The translations under genes and the position numbers were made by a program. The notes beneath the pieces are model-generated. The model saw nothing but the letters and a program-made list of their open reading frames with translations. It made no database searches and was not told where the DNA came from. A DNA stretch of 64,000 bases from JAHFUA01 sp963808725 (GTDB taxonomy: Bacteria; Acidobacteriota; Terriglobia; Terriglobales; Acidobacteriaceae), in contig CAWEGO010000002.1 in NCBI GenBank assembly GCA_963808725.1, positions 1,860,001 through 1,924,000 of the forward strand, given 5' to 3'. This document shows positions 1-7,535 of the stretch, piece after piece; position 1 is the first letter of the stretch; each line of letters starts with the position of its first letter.

Positions 1-91
1 CATCTGAGGCCGGAGACGACCCCTACACCAATTGTAGGGCAGCATGTGGGTACAGTCAAAAGCGGTCTCTGGGGAATGCGCCCCCGAAGAA

Positions 92-113
92 AAAGCCCCC
101 GCGCGGGGGGCTT
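92..113 (-). terminator. Rho-independent terminator of the secreted-protein gene
   Basis: Read on the minus strand, a G/C-only stem (AAGCCCCC pairing with GGGGGGCTT) is followed directly by a T-rich run. It lies about 30 bases past the stop codon of the minus-strand gene ending at 143 and so fits as its intrinsic terminator. Confidence 0.75.
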
Positions 114-142
114 GATCAAATGGCACGTCGCTGCGAGACTTG

Positions 143-573
143 TTACTTCAGCATGATCTCCTGGAGCAGGTCCGAACTGAGCACTTCGCGGATCTCCTCC
201 CGCTTCTCCCCCAACTGGTGCGCCTGCTGCTTTCCGCCCAGGATCTTGTCGCGCACCATTTCAAATTTAGCCCCCAGGTTGTCCATAGCGGCATGGTTCT
301 TATAGAGGACAGCCAGGGCAAGGTCCCAATCCTTGGGATCATTCTTGGTCTCTTTGAGGAACAACTTGTAATCCAGGATCATCCCCTGGCGCTTTTCCTC
401 ATCGAGCAACGGTTTCGAATCCTTGCGCAGGCTGGTGAGGTAGGCATCCACTGGTTCGGTTTTACGCGGACGGTCGATACGCGCCACACCGGGCCCTCGG
501 TGTAATGCTCTTGCGCAACCAATTGGAGTCCGAGCAGCAGGACCAGAGGCAACAGCCAGGTCATTTTCTTCAT
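143..573 (-). pseudogene. Small secreted protein of unknown function, frameshifted
   Basis: The start at 573 gives a clear signal peptide (MKKMTWLLPLVLLLGLQLVA) followed by a short mature stretch with the motif PVWRVSTVRVKP. Near position 450 the reading frame changes, and the rest (DAYLTSLRKDSKPLLDEEKR and onward to the stop at 143) continues in another frame. The span of 431 bases is one short of a whole number of codons, which fits a single missing base. The joined product would be about 143 residues, exported, rich in Lys and Glu, with a helical C-terminal half. Proteins that look like this are familiar from Acidobacteriota, but no function is known to me. Whether the break is real or a sequencing error cannot be told from the sequence alone. 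Confidence 0.6.
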
Positions 574-679
574 GATGCTTCCTTTCTATGTGTTTTGGTG
601 CAGGCGAATGATACGCGTCGGCGGCTTGGAGCGAGAAGCCCCTTCGTCCCCCGCAGGTAAATAGATGCGCGCGTCTGGG

Positions 680-720
680 TTGACATGTTCTGCACATGTA
701 ACTATCATAATCACATGTCA
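680..720 (+). promoter_or_regulatory. vapBC promoter and overlapping operator
   Basis: TTGACA at 680-685 and TATCAT at 703-708 are separated by exactly 17 bases. The interval contains repeated CATGT elements, with TGACATG at 681-687 and CATGTCA at 714-720 forming inverted arms around the -10 box. The expected transcription start, about 7 bases after the -10, falls on or next to the ATG at 715, so the mRNA may be leaderless. Toxin-antitoxin pairs of this kind usually autoregulate through such dyads. That part is inference. Confidence 0.65.
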
Positions 721-945
721 AAAATGATCCAGATTCGCAACGTTCCTGATGCCTTGCATCGCACCTTGAAGGCGCGCGCCGCGATGGCTGGCATGTCGTT
801 ATCCGATTACCTGCTAGCCGAAATTCGAGAAATCGCGGAGCGTCCCACCTTGGAGGAAATGCAAGAGCGGCTGCAGCAGCGGGAGCCAGTGGTGTTGCCG
901 GTCTCGGCGGCGCGCGTCATCCGCGAAATGCGCGACAGCAGGTGA
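715..945 (+). CDS. VapB/FitA-type antitoxin, ribbon-helix-helix
   Basis: This protein of about 76 residues begins MSKMIQIRNVPDALHRTLKA, a typical ribbon-helix-helix N-terminus with a beta strand (IQIRNVP) and two helices ending in SLSDYLLAEI. That is the pattern of FitA-like antitoxins, which bind DNA as dimers. The C-terminal tail (residues 45-76) is charged and would wrap the toxin. The stop overlaps the toxin start by four bases (GTGA), indicating translational coupling. The ATG at 715 was chosen because it sits just after the promoter; the ATG at 724 is the alternative. It probably neutralises VapC and represses its own promoter. Confidence 0.85.
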   Translation: MSKMIQIRNVPDALHRTLKARAAMAGMSLSDYLLAEIREIAERPTLEEMQERLQQREPVVLPVSAARVIREMRDSR

Positions 946-1334
946 TAGTCCTCGATGCTTCCGCCGTCGTGGAGTGGGTACTGCGCACCGAAAAAGGCGT
1001 GCGTATTGGGCGTTGGATAAAACGGTTCGGCGGCCCACTGCACGTGCCTCATCTACTGGAGTTGGAGGTTGCCAATGCCCTGCGGCGCTACGTGCGCCGG
1101 CACGCCACAACCTCGGCACGCGCCGAGGAGGCTTTCCAAGACATGTCAGCCATCCGCATGACTCGGCATGGCCACACTCTTTTTCTCCATCGCGTTTGGG
1201 AATTGCGCCACCACCTCACGGCTTACGACGCCGTCTATGTCGCCCTGGCCGAGGCGTTGAACGCGCCCTTGCTTACCTGCGATGCGAAGATTGCTGCAGC
1301 CCCGGGACACCGCGCCATTGTCGAGGTAGTCTGA
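942..1334 (+). CDS. vapC: VapC-type PIN-domain ribonuclease toxin
   Basis: This is a complete PIN-domain protein of 130 residues starting at GTG 942. The acidic metal-binding residues of the fold are all visible: D5 in MIVLDAS, E42 in the ELEVANAL helix, D96 in LTAYDAVYVA and D114 in LLTCDAKIA. It should therefore be an active Mg-dependent RNase. Family members cleave tRNA or rRNA when released from the antitoxin. It overlaps the antitoxin gene by four bases, and its stop is one base from the stop of the convergent peptidase gene. The target RNA cannot be predicted. Confidence 0.9.
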   Translation: MIVLDASAVVEWVLRTEKGVRIGRWIKRFGGPLHVPHLLELEVANALRRYVRRHATTSARAEEAFQDMSAIRMTRHGHTLFLHRVWELRHHLTAYDAVYVALAEALNAPLLTCDAKIAAAPGHRAIVEVV

Positions 1335-1335
1335 A

Positions 1336-2469
1336 TCAGGGGATGGACTCGATCAGGCGCGCCAGCAGGGCGGCCCGGCGGGGCATCTCGGCGATGACCA
1401 CCGACTCGTGGCGGGCGTGAGCGCCCTCGCCCACAGCTCCCAGGCCGTCCAGCGTGGGGATTCCCAGCGCTGCCGTGAAATTACCGTCGGACCCGCCGCC
1501 CACCGAGGCTTCCTCGAGTTCCCAGCCTAACTCCTTCGCGAGGCGACGGGCGAGCGTAAACAAAGCTACGCCCTTCTTGCTTCGCTCCATGGGTGGGCGG
1601 CCGATCCCGCCGGTGATCTCGACCTGGCAGCGCTGGTCGAATGGCTTGAGGGAGCGGAACTTCTTATCGAGATATGCGATGTCCTTCGACTGGCTCACGC
1701 GCGCGTCCACTTCAGCCGTAGCCTCGCCGGCAACGACATTGGTACGCGTGCCGCCGCGAATGACGCCCGGATTGACGGTAATGCCACGCTTGCGATCGGT
1801 GAACTTCTCGATGACCAGGAGCTGGCGCGCCAGTTCCAGCACCGCGCTCGCGCCTTGGCCGGAGTCGAGCCCGGAGTGCGCCTCCCGTCCCTCGACCTTC
1901 ACGTGATACCCGCCGACGCCCTTGCGCGAGGTCTTCAACGCGCCCTTTGCCCCCTGTGCAGGCTCCAGCACCAACACCGCAGCGGATTTCTTTGCCAGCG
2001 CCTCGGTGATCGGGCGCGAGGAGTGGCTACCGACCTCCTCATCGGTGACCAGCAGCGCGGTGATGGGTCGCGGCTGGCGCCCGCCGGGTTCCTGCAAGGC
2101 CTTGATGGCATAGATCGCCTGCACGATGCCGGCCTTCATGTCGAAGCTGCCGGGGCCGTAGGCGCGTCCCTTGGCCACGCGGAACGGCATCGACGCCAGC
2201 GTGCCGAGATCCCACACCGTATCCAGATGTCCGAGCATCAGGATGGGCTTGCCGGTTCCGGGGAAATCCACCTGCAGGTGGTCGCCGGCGTGTTCTTGGG
2301 GATGGAATCGTGTTCGACCGCCGATTTTTCCGAATTCTGCCGCGAGATGCTGGCCCAGAGTGTCGAGCGCCGACTTGTCGTGACTCGGAGATTCCAGTTC
2401 CACCAATTGGCGAAGACAGCCGAGCATTTCGGACTTTTGGACCGTCAGACGGCTGAGCAGAGATTTCAA
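1336..2469 (-). CDS. M20-family zinc carboxypeptidase (CPG2-like)
   Basis: This is a peptidase of about 377 residues from the ArgE/DapE/CPG2 group. The zinc-site motifs are visible in order: HLDTVW, then GPGSFDMKAG carrying the bridging Asp, then the VTDEEVG pair with catalytic Glu and ligand, and a C-terminal GEGAHARHE with the last His. The GGGSDGN motif before it is typical of glutamate carboxypeptidase-like members. The central dimerisation domain lies around residues 180-290. I prefer TTG at 2469 because GGAGGGGG lies a few bases upstream; an in-frame TTG at 2493 is the alternative. No signal peptide is seen. It probably hydrolyses a dipeptide or N-acyl amino acid in the cytoplasm. The exact substrate is unknown. 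Confidence 0.82.
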   Translation of the reverse strand: MKSLLSRLTVQKSEMLGCLRQLVELESPSHDKSALDTLGQHLAAEFGKIGGRTRFHPQEHAGDHLQVDFPGTGKPILMLGHLDTVWDLGTLASMPFRVAKGRAYGPGSFDMKAGIVQAIYAIKALQEPGGRQPRPITALLVTDEEVGSHSSRPITEALAKKSAAVLVLEPAQGAKGALKTSRKGVGGYHVKVEGREAHSGLDSGQGASAVLELARQLLVIEKFTDRKRGITVNPGVIRGGTRTNVVAGEATAEVDARVSQSKDIAYLDKKFRSLKPFDQRCQVEITGGIGRPPMERSKKGVALFTLARRLAKELGWELEEASVGGGSDGNFTAALGIPTLDGLGAVGEGAHARHESVVIAEMPRRAALLARLIESIP

Positions 2470-2508
2470 TTGCGTCCCCCTCCCATGGTCCAAAGGCTCA
2501 ATGAATCA

Positions 2509-2537
2509 ATGACCCAATGGCTCAATCGCTCTATAAT
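2509..2537 (+). promoter_or_regulatory. Probable promoter for fabZ-lpxA
   Basis: A perfect TATAAT lies at 2532-2537 with ATGACC 17 bases upstream at 2509-2514. The start codon of fabZ is at 2549, so the leader would be only a few bases. The -35 region falls in a run of CAATG-type short repeats between the divergent genes. Confidence 0.5.
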
Positions 2538-2548
2538 GGCCGCTCCCG

Positions 2549-3085
2549 ATGGCAGAGACCGTACATTCTGCAGCAGAAGCGCCGGCCGCCGATAGCGGGA
2601 CGCTGGACATCAATCAGATTCAGGCCATCCTGCCGCATCGTTACCCTTTTCTGCTGATCGACCGCGTGGTCGAGATCACGCGCAAACACCGCATTGTCGC
2701 CATCAAGAACATCAGCGTCAATGAGCCGTTCTTCGCCGGACACTTCCCCGGCTACCCCATCGTGCCCGGAGTGCTGATCGTAGAGGCCATCGCCCAGGCC
2801 GGAGGCGCACTGCTGCTCACCGAGATAGCGGGACGCGACGGTAAGCTGATGTTCTTTACTGGCATCGAACGCGCCAGGTTCCGCAAGCCGGTAGTGCCGG
2901 GAGACCAGTTGCGCATTGAAGTCGAAGTGCTGGCCTGGCGCACCACCGCCGTGCGCATGGGCGGCAAGGCCTACGTCGGGGAGAAACTGGCCTGCGAGGC
3001 CATCGTGACCTGCGTGCTGGTAGACCGGCCGGCGCCGGGAGACGCCGCCACCCGCAGCAAGGCCGGCGCGCCCGGATCGGCGTGA
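2549..3085 (+). CDS. fabZ: 3-hydroxyacyl-ACP dehydratase FabZ
   Basis: This 178-residue hot-dog-fold enzyme dehydrates (3R)-hydroxyacyl-ACP in fatty acid elongation. The catalytic pair is in place: H65 in the AGHFPGYPIVPG segment and E79 in VLIVEAIAQAGG. The conserved ILPHRYPFLLIDRV N-terminal strand begins at residue 27. The protein is longer than the usual 140-150 residues because of about 20 extra residues at each end, both rich in Ala and Pro. lpxA starts one base after its stop, the usual Gram-negative arrangement linking fatty acid and lipid A synthesis, since both use 3-hydroxyacyl-ACP. Confidence 0.95.
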   Translation: MAETVHSAAEAPAADSGTLDINQIQAILPHRYPFLLIDRVVEITRKHRIVAIKNISVNEPFFAGHFPGYPIVPGVLIVEAIAQAGGALLLTEIAGRDGKLMFFTGIERARFRKPVVPGDQLRIEVEVLAWRTTAVRMGGKAYVGEKLACEAIVTCVLVDRPAPGDAATRSKAGAPGSA

Positions 3086-3086
3086 T

Positions 3087-3899
3087 ATGGCGCCGGTAAG
3101 ACAGGCTGCGGCCGCTCCCACCGCCACGATCCATCCCACCGCGATTGTCGATCCTGCGGCCAGAATCCCTGCGTCCTGCCGCATCGGCCCATACTGTACG
3201 GTCGCGGCCGGGGTCGAGATGGGTGAGGACTGCGAGCTGATCTCACACGTGGTGATGGGTGGGCCGACGCGCCTTGGCAACCGCAATCGCATCTTCCCCT
3301 TTGCGGCGATCGGGATCGACCCGCAAGACCTGAAGTACAAGGGCGAGCCGACGCGGCTCGAGATTGGCGATCACAACGTAATCCGCGAGTACGTCACCAT
3401 CAGCCGCGGGACGCCGGGCGGCGGAGGCCTCACCCGCGTTGGGAACCACACGCTGATCATGGCCTACACGCACGTCGCGCACGATTGCGCGATCGGCGAC
3501 CACGTCATCCTGGCCAACGCTGCGACCCTGGGCGGCCACGTAACCGTGGAAGACTGGGCCGTGGTCGGAGCCCTCTGCCCGGTCCACCAGTTTGTGCGCA
3601 TCGGCGCGCATTCCTACATCGGGGGCGGCACCACCATTACGCAGGACGTCCTGCCGTTTTCGCTCACCTCCGCCGAACGCGACACCCACGCCTTCGGGCT
3701 GAACAAAGTCGGTCTCGAACGCCGCGGGTTCAGCCGCGAGCGCATTCGTAAAATCCACCACGCTTATAAGGTCCTGCTCGCCTCCAAGCTGAACACCTCG
3801 CAGGCGCTCGCTAAGCTGAAGGCCGAGTCCGACCGCGGCGAGGACGTGGAGATACTGATCAGGTTTGTGGAGACGGCGGAGCGGGGCGTGATCAAGTAG
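3087..3899 (+). CDS. lpxA: UDP-GlcNAc acyltransferase LpxA
   Basis: This 270-residue left-handed beta-helix acyltransferase catalyses the first step of lipid A synthesis, moving 3-hydroxyacyl from ACP to UDP-GlcNAc. Hexapeptide repeats run from about residue 12 to 190, and the C-terminal helical part (GLERRGFSRERIRKIHHAYK) is typical. The catalytic His is H132 in THVAHDC, equivalent to E. coli H125. The residue equivalent to E. coli G173 is Gly (G180, in YIGGG). In LpxA enzymes that prefer the 3-amino sugar this position has been reported to differ, so ordinary UDP-GlcNAc is the likelier substrate. It is cotranscribed with fabZ. Confidence 0.95.
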   Translation: MAPVRQAAAAPTATIHPTAIVDPAARIPASCRIGPYCTVAAGVEMGEDCELISHVVMGGPTRLGNRNRIFPFAAIGIDPQDLKYKGEPTRLEIGDHNVIREYVTISRGTPGGGGLTRVGNHTLIMAYTHVAHDCAIGDHVILANAATLGGHVTVEDWAVVGALCPVHQFVRIGAHSYIGGGTTITQDVLPFSLTSAERDTHAFGLNKVGLERRGFSRERIRKIHHAYKVLLASKLNTSQALAKLKAESDRGEDVEILIRFVETAERGVIK

Positions 3900-3962
3900 T
3901 GGCCAGTTGTCAGTGGTTAGTGGCCAGTGCTCAGTGGCCAGTGGTCAGCTGTGGTCAGTCGG
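3900..3962. repeat. CAGTGG-type repeat array, left arm
   Basis: This stretch consists of imperfect copies of a short unit (TGGCCAGTGG, TGGTCAGTGG and similar) immediately after lpxA. Its reverse complement occurs at 4349-4382 on the other side of the four-helix-bundle gene, so the small gene is bracketed by inverted arrays of the same unit. Confidence 0.8.
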
Positions 3963-3982
3963 TTCTGGGCGGGGCGTGCATT

Positions 3983-4351
3983 ATGAAGGTGCAATCGTAT
4001 CGAGAACTGATAGCGTGGCGGAAGGCGATGGATTTTGCCGTTGACGTGTACACCGTTACGAAGAAGTTTCCAGACGACGAGCGTTACGGAATTACCAGTC
4101 AGCTTCGGCGTGCAGTCGTATCGATTTCGAGCAACATTGCCGAGGGCCAGGGTCGTCAATCCACGGGGGAGTTTCGCCAGTTCCTGGGCCACGCACGCGG
4201 CTCGCTGCTCGAGAGTGAAACGCAGATCCTGCTCGCACAACGGTTGCACTACCTTCCGGCGCCGGATGCGGAACGCCTGCTTGCCTGCTCGGCTGAACTC
4301 GGCAAAGTGTTGAACGGGTTGATTGCTTCACTCCAGGAGGCTCGCCGTTAA
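3983..4351 (+). CDS. Four-helix-bundle protein (IVS/S23-like)
   Basis: This 122-residue protein has the hallmarks of the four-helix-bundle family first described from 23S rRNA intervening sequences: an N-terminal YRELIAWRKAMDFAVDVY segment, the YGITSQLRRAVVSISSNIAEG core, and a C-terminal ETQILLAQRLHYL helix. The start at ATG 3983 matches the family; the frame is open further upstream, but that part is repeat. Its role is not established. It sits between lpxA and lpxI, which often lie close together, and is flanked by inverted short-repeat arrays. It therefore looks like an inserted cassette rather than a lipid A gene. Confidence 0.85.
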   Translation: MKVQSYRELIAWRKAMDFAVDVYTVTKKFPDDERYGITSQLRRAVVSISSNIAEGQGRQSTGEFRQFLGHARGSLLESETQILLAQRLHYLPAPDAERLLACSAELGKVLNGLIASLQEARR

Positions 4352-4382
4352 CTGCCCACTGCCCACTAACCACTGGCCACTC
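4349..4382. repeat. CAGTGG-type repeat array, right arm (inverted)
   Basis: The sequence CCCACTGCCCACTAACCACT is the reverse complement of the unit found at 3900-3962. It overlaps the last codon of the four-helix-bundle gene and ends a few bases before the lpxI start. Confidence 0.75.
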
Positions 4383-4384
4383 CC

Positions 4385-5212
4385 ATGCGAATCGGCCTGA
4401 TCGCGGGAAACGGAACCTTTCCGTTGCTGGTGCTGGACGCCGCGCGCGCACGCGGAGCCGAGGTGGTCGTAGTTGCCATCCAGGAGGAAACCTCTCCCGA
4501 AATCGAGCACCACGGCGCTACTGCTGTGCATTGGATGTCACTCGGTGAGCTCGGCAAGCTGATCGACACCTTCAAGCGGGAGGGCGTCTCGGAAGCCATC
4601 ATGGCTGGGCAGGTGAAACACAAGCAGATCTTCTCCAGCATCCGGCCGGACTGGAGGATGGCCAAGCTGCTGCTGTCGTTGCGCAGCCGTAATACCGACG
4701 CCCTGATCGGCGCGGTTGCCAGGGTTCTCGCCGACGAAGGCATCGCCCTGCTGGATTCAACGGCTTTCCTGTCGCCACTACTCGCACGCGCGGGCGTCCT
4801 GACCACCCGCACCCCCGATGAGCAGGAACAGCGCGACATCGCGTATGGGCGCGCGGTGGCCCGGCACCTTGCCCAATACGATATCGGGCAGACCGTAGTC
4901 ATCGCCGAGGCCGCTTGCGTAGCCGTCGAAGCGATGGAAGGAACGGATGCCACCATCCGGCGCGCGGGCGAGATCATGACCGGCCTAGCCGGCGATTCCA
5001 CCCTGAGTCGCAAGCTCACCGTGGTCAAGGTAGCCAAGCCGGACCAGGATATGCGCTTCGATGTGCCGGTGATCGGGGTGGCAACGATCGAGACCATGCG
5101 CCACGCGGGCGCTACAGCTCTGGCCCTCGATGCGGGCAAGTGTCTCTTGCTGGATGGCGACCAGATCATCCGCGTGGCGAATGACGCCGGAATAGCTATT
5201 GTCGCCGACTAA
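4385..5212 (+). CDS. lpxI: UDP-2,3-diacylglucosamine pyrophosphatase LpxI
   Basis: This 275-residue protein of the DUF1009/LpxI family hydrolyses UDP-2,3-diacylglucosamine to lipid X, the step done by LpxH in E. coli. The N-terminal domain begins IGLIAGNGTFPLLVLDAARA, and the GQVKHKQIF motif at about residues 75-83 and the TRTPDEQEQRD region are typical. The C-terminal half contains RAGEIMTGLAG, a VAKPDQDMRFDVPVIG segment, and ends in a conserved ALDAGKCLLLD region. Its presence after lpxA supports a shared lipid A operon despite the inserted small gene. The hairpin at 5218-5240 ends the unit. Confidence 0.93.
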   Translation: MRIGLIAGNGTFPLLVLDAARARGAEVVVVAIQEETSPEIEHHGATAVHWMSLGELGKLIDTFKREGVSEAIMAGQVKHKQIFSSIRPDWRMAKLLLSLRSRNTDALIGAVARVLADEGIALLDSTAFLSPLLARAGVLTTRTPDEQEQRDIAYGRAVARHLAQYDIGQTVVIAEAACVAVEAMEGTDATIRRAGEIMTGLAGDSTLSRKLTVVKVAKPDQDMRFDVPVIGVATIETMRHAGATALALDAGKCLLLDGDQIIRVANDAGIAIVAD

Positions 5213-5217
5213 ACAAA

Positions 5218-5240
5218 ACGGGGCGGAATCTCCGCCCCGT
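5218..5240. terminator. Shared hairpin terminator between lpxI and sodA
   Basis: A 10-bp perfect stem (ACGGGGCGGA with TCCGCCCCGT) closes a three-base loop between two convergent genes. It is preceded by an A-rich run, which reads as a T-rich tail for minus-strand transcripts. It probably terminates in both directions. Confidence 0.75.
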
Positions 5241-5259
5241 ACAATCACGCGCCGCCTGG

Positions 5260-5902
5260 TTAGGCAACCGCCCGCTTCAGGGCCGACTCGCTTTCCTCGA
5301 AGCGCTTGTTGATTTCCTTCCAGTTCACCACGTTCCACCATGCCTTCAAGTAGTCGGCGCGGCGGTTCTGGTACTTCAGATAATAGGCGTGCTCCCAAAC
5401 GTCGTTGCCCATGATCGGGTAAAGGCCTTGTATCAAGGGGCTGTCCTGGTTGGGAGTGGTGATGATCTGCAGCTTGTGGTCGGCGCCGCGCGCCAGCCAC
5501 ACCCAGCCGCTGCCGAATTGCTTGGTGCCGGCGGTGTTGAACTGCTCCATGAACTGCTCGAAGCCGCCGAAGGCCTTGGCGATAGCCTCGGAGACCGGGC
5601 CGGTGGCCGGGCCGCCGCCCTTGGGCTGCATGATGTTCCAGAACATGGAGTGATTGGCGTGTCCGCCGGCGTTGTTGCGCAGCACCGTGCGCACGTCCTC
5701 CGGTACCTGGTTGATGTTGCGCAGCAAATCTTCCACGGTGGGGAACTTCTTCTCCAGGATCCGGATGCTTCTCCAGCGCGCCGTTGGCGTTGGCCACGTA
5801 GGCGCCGTGGTGCTTGTCATGGTGCAACTGCATGGTCTGGGTGTCGATGGTCGGCTCCAAGGCCGAATAGTCATACGGTAAGGGGGGCAGTTGATAGGCC
5901 AT
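5260..5902 (-). pseudogene. sodA: Superoxide dismutase, Mn-type, with one frameshift
   Basis: The N-terminus (MAYQLPPLPYDYSALEP from 5902) and the C-terminal two-thirds lie in different frames, joined near 5757-5763, where LEKHPD switches to LEKKFPTVEDLL. The span is 643 bases, one over a multiple of three, so a single extra base explains it. All metal ligands survive: H27 in QLHHDKHH, His in GGHANHSMFW, and Asp and His in DVWEHAYY. The NQDSP motif favours manganese over iron. The intact product would be about 213 cytoplasmic residues detoxifying superoxide. Such conservation suggests a recent break or a sequence error rather than old decay. Confidence 0.85.
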
Positions 5903-5997
5903 GCTTTTTCTCTCCTTCGAATTGCGTCCCGAATGATACGCCTTATTAGGACTCTGCGGGTGGGCGAGAGGTTGCAGAAAGTCTGTGTGTATATCAC

Positions 5998-6062
5998 CGC
6001 CGAGACGCCGAGTGCGCTGGGGGCGGGAAAAAAGAAGTCTCGGCGTCCTTGGCGTCTCGGCG
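5998..6062. repeat. Inverted repeat of CGCCGAGACGCC
   Basis: Perfect 12-bp arms (5998-6009 and 6051-6062) flank a 41-base spacer upstream of the oxidoreductase gene. One arm of the same unit also occurs near 9797. It belongs to the dispersed intergenic repeats of this chromosome. Confidence 0.8.
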
Positions 6063-6099
6063 TTGAAAATTACCTATTACGTCTTAGAATCAGAATTCC

Positions 6100-7080
6100 T
6101 TGTCTCCTGACCAGAAAATCCGGGTCGCGGTAATCGGCGCGGGCGCTTTCGGGCGCAACCACGCCCGCGTCTATCGCCAACTCCAACAGGAAGGCACGGA
6201 GCTGGCGGCGATCGTCGACACTAACGCAGCCCGCGCTGCTGCCGTTGCGCGCGAGTTCGGCAATCCCCCTTGTCTGACGCTGGACGAACTGCGCGGCCGT
6301 GTGGATGCGGCCTCGGTCGCCGTGCCCACGGTCGAGCATCTGAAGGTGGCGCGAGCGCTGATGGAGGCCGGCATCGACGTGCTCATCGAGAAGCCGCTGG
6401 CGCCGTCGCTGGCCGAAGCCGACGAGATTATCCGCGTCGCCCAGCGGACGGGACGCATAGTCCAGGTGGGGCATCTCGAGCGCTTCAATCCGGCGGTGCG
6501 CGCCACCGTCCCGCTGCTGACCCGTCCCATGTTCTTCGAAGTCCACCGCCTGAGCGTGTTCACGCCGCGCTCGCTGGATATCGACGTGATCCTCGACCTG
6601 ATGATCCACGACCTCGACGTCGTGCTCTCGTTCGTGAATTCGGCGGTGAAGGAGATCCGCGCCGTCGGGCTGCCCATCCTCACGCCCAGGGTGGACATCG
6701 CCAACGTGCGCATGGAGTTCGAATCCGGCTGCGTGGCCAACTTCACCGCCAGCCGTGTCTCCACCGAGCGGGTGCGCAAGCTGCGCTTCTTCCAGCCGCA
6801 GCAGTACATCTCCATCGACTACTCACGGCAGGACGTAATGGTGTTCACCGTCGATCCGTCCGCCGCTGCGAAGGCCTCGCCTAATCCAGGGATTGGCATG
6901 CAGAAGCCCGCGGTTGTTTCCGAGGAACCGTTGCACGCGGAGCTGCGGTCGTTCCTCGACGCCGTGCGACATCGCAAGCATCCGCAGGTGCCACTCGAAG
7001 ATGGCCGGCGCGCGCTGGCCGTGGCGCTGGAGGTGTTGGCGGAGATTAAGGAGCATAGCCAAAGAGTGGGGCTCGAGTGA
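6100..7080 (+). CDS. Gfo/Idh/MocA-family NAD(P)-dependent sugar oxidoreductase
   Basis: This 326-residue protein has an N-terminal Rossmann fold (VAVIGAGAFGRNHARVY) and the family motif LIEKPLAPSLAEAD around residues 93-106, which carries the Glu-Lys-Pro active-site loop. The GHLERFNPAV segment and the C-terminal alpha/beta dimerisation domain follow. The start is TTG at 6100; no better in-frame start is close. Substrate is not predictable from sequence. The gene lies downstream of lpxA-lpxI, and in some bacteria a related enzyme (GnnA) next to lpxA oxidises UDP-GlcNAc. The lack of a neighbouring aminotransferase (GnnB) argues against that role here. Confidence 0.85.
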   Translation: MSPDQKIRVAVIGAGAFGRNHARVYRQLQQEGTELAAIVDTNAARAAAVAREFGNPPCLTLDELRGRVDAASVAVPTVEHLKVARALMEAGIDVLIEKPLAPSLAEADEIIRVAQRTGRIVQVGHLERFNPAVRATVPLLTRPMFFEVHRLSVFTPRSLDIDVILDLMIHDLDVVLSFVNSAVKEIRAVGLPILTPRVDIANVRMEFESGCVANFTASRVSTERVRKLRFFQPQQYISIDYSRQDVMVFTVDPSAAAKASPNPGIGMQKPAVVSEEPLHAELRSFLDAVRHRKHPQVPLEDGRRALAVALEVLAEIKEHSQRVGLE

Positions 7081-7094
7081 CACGAAAAGCTTAA

Positions 7095-7445
7095 CTATCT
7101 GTCATCCTGAGCGAGCGCGCCCGGTTTTGGCGCGCGAGTCGAAGGACCTCTACCCTCGTACCATGCTCTGGCTAAGTCCCTCCAGCTCGGATTAGTACCG
7201 CGGATGAGCGCAATTTTCTTCTCACGCCGCCAGCCCTTTAGCTGCTTTTCGCGACGGATCGCGTTTCGCACATCACTGTAAACTTCAAAATAAACCAGCC
7301 GATGGACACCATATTGTTTTGTGAAGCCGGGGATCAGGCCTTCTTTATGTTCCACCATTCGTCTTTCGAGATTGTCGGTGATTCCGATGTAAAGCGTGCC
7401 GGAGAGACTCGCGAGAATGTAAACATAGTACTTCTTGCTGTTTAT
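7095..7445 (-). pseudogene. GIY-YIG nuclease-domain protein without a canonical start
   Basis: The domain reads clearly on the minus strand: YYVYILASLSGTLYIGITDN, then ERRMVEHKEG, then an LVYFEVYSDVRNAIRREKQL helix and the NPSWRDLARAWYEG end. This is the small URI/YhbQ-type GIY-YIG group. Its natural start position (before NSKKYYVYI) is ATA at 7443-7445, and no ATG, GTG or TTG lies in frame upstream. The first ATG, at 7358, would remove the GIY-YIG motif. The C-terminal 18 or so residues are encoded by the dispersed repeat at 7101-7148, and a second inverted copy covers the upstream side. The gene is thus a cassette sitting between two inverted repeats, with a mutated or very rare start. Confidence 0.75.
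7101..7148 (+). repeat. Dispersed repeat copy (TCATCCTGAGC family)
   Basis: The 48-base copy reads TGTCATCCTGAGCGAGCGCG and continues through a GC hairpin to GAGTCGAAGGACC. A near-identical copy lies at 27898-27946. It overlaps the 3' end of the GIY-YIG reading frame. Confidence 0.85.
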
Positions 7446-7446
7446 A

Positions 7447-7505
7447 GGGGTCCTTCGACTCGCGCTCCCGTCGCAAGCTCCGGTCCCGCTTCGCTCAGGA
7501 TGACA
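7447..7505 (-). repeat. Dispersed repeat copy, inverted orientation
   Basis: GGGTCCTTCGACTCGCGCTC at the left end and CTTCGCTCAGGATGACA at the right end identify this as the same family as 7101-7148, in opposite orientation. The pair brackets the GIY-YIG gene. Confidence 0.85.
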
Positions 7506-7535
7506 GCATTGTAGTACGTGGACAAAATCCGCAAT

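Noticed and set aside
4092..4451. Minus-strand frames around the four-helix-bundle gene
   Set aside because: They cross the repeat arrays and lack family features; the plus-strand protein is clearly a known family.
6100..7080. GnnA role (3-keto-UDP-GlcNAc synthesis) for the Gfo/Idh protein
   Set aside because: No GnnB-type aminotransferase is adjacent and LpxA keeps the Gly associated with ordinary UDP-GlcNAc, so I left the substrate open.
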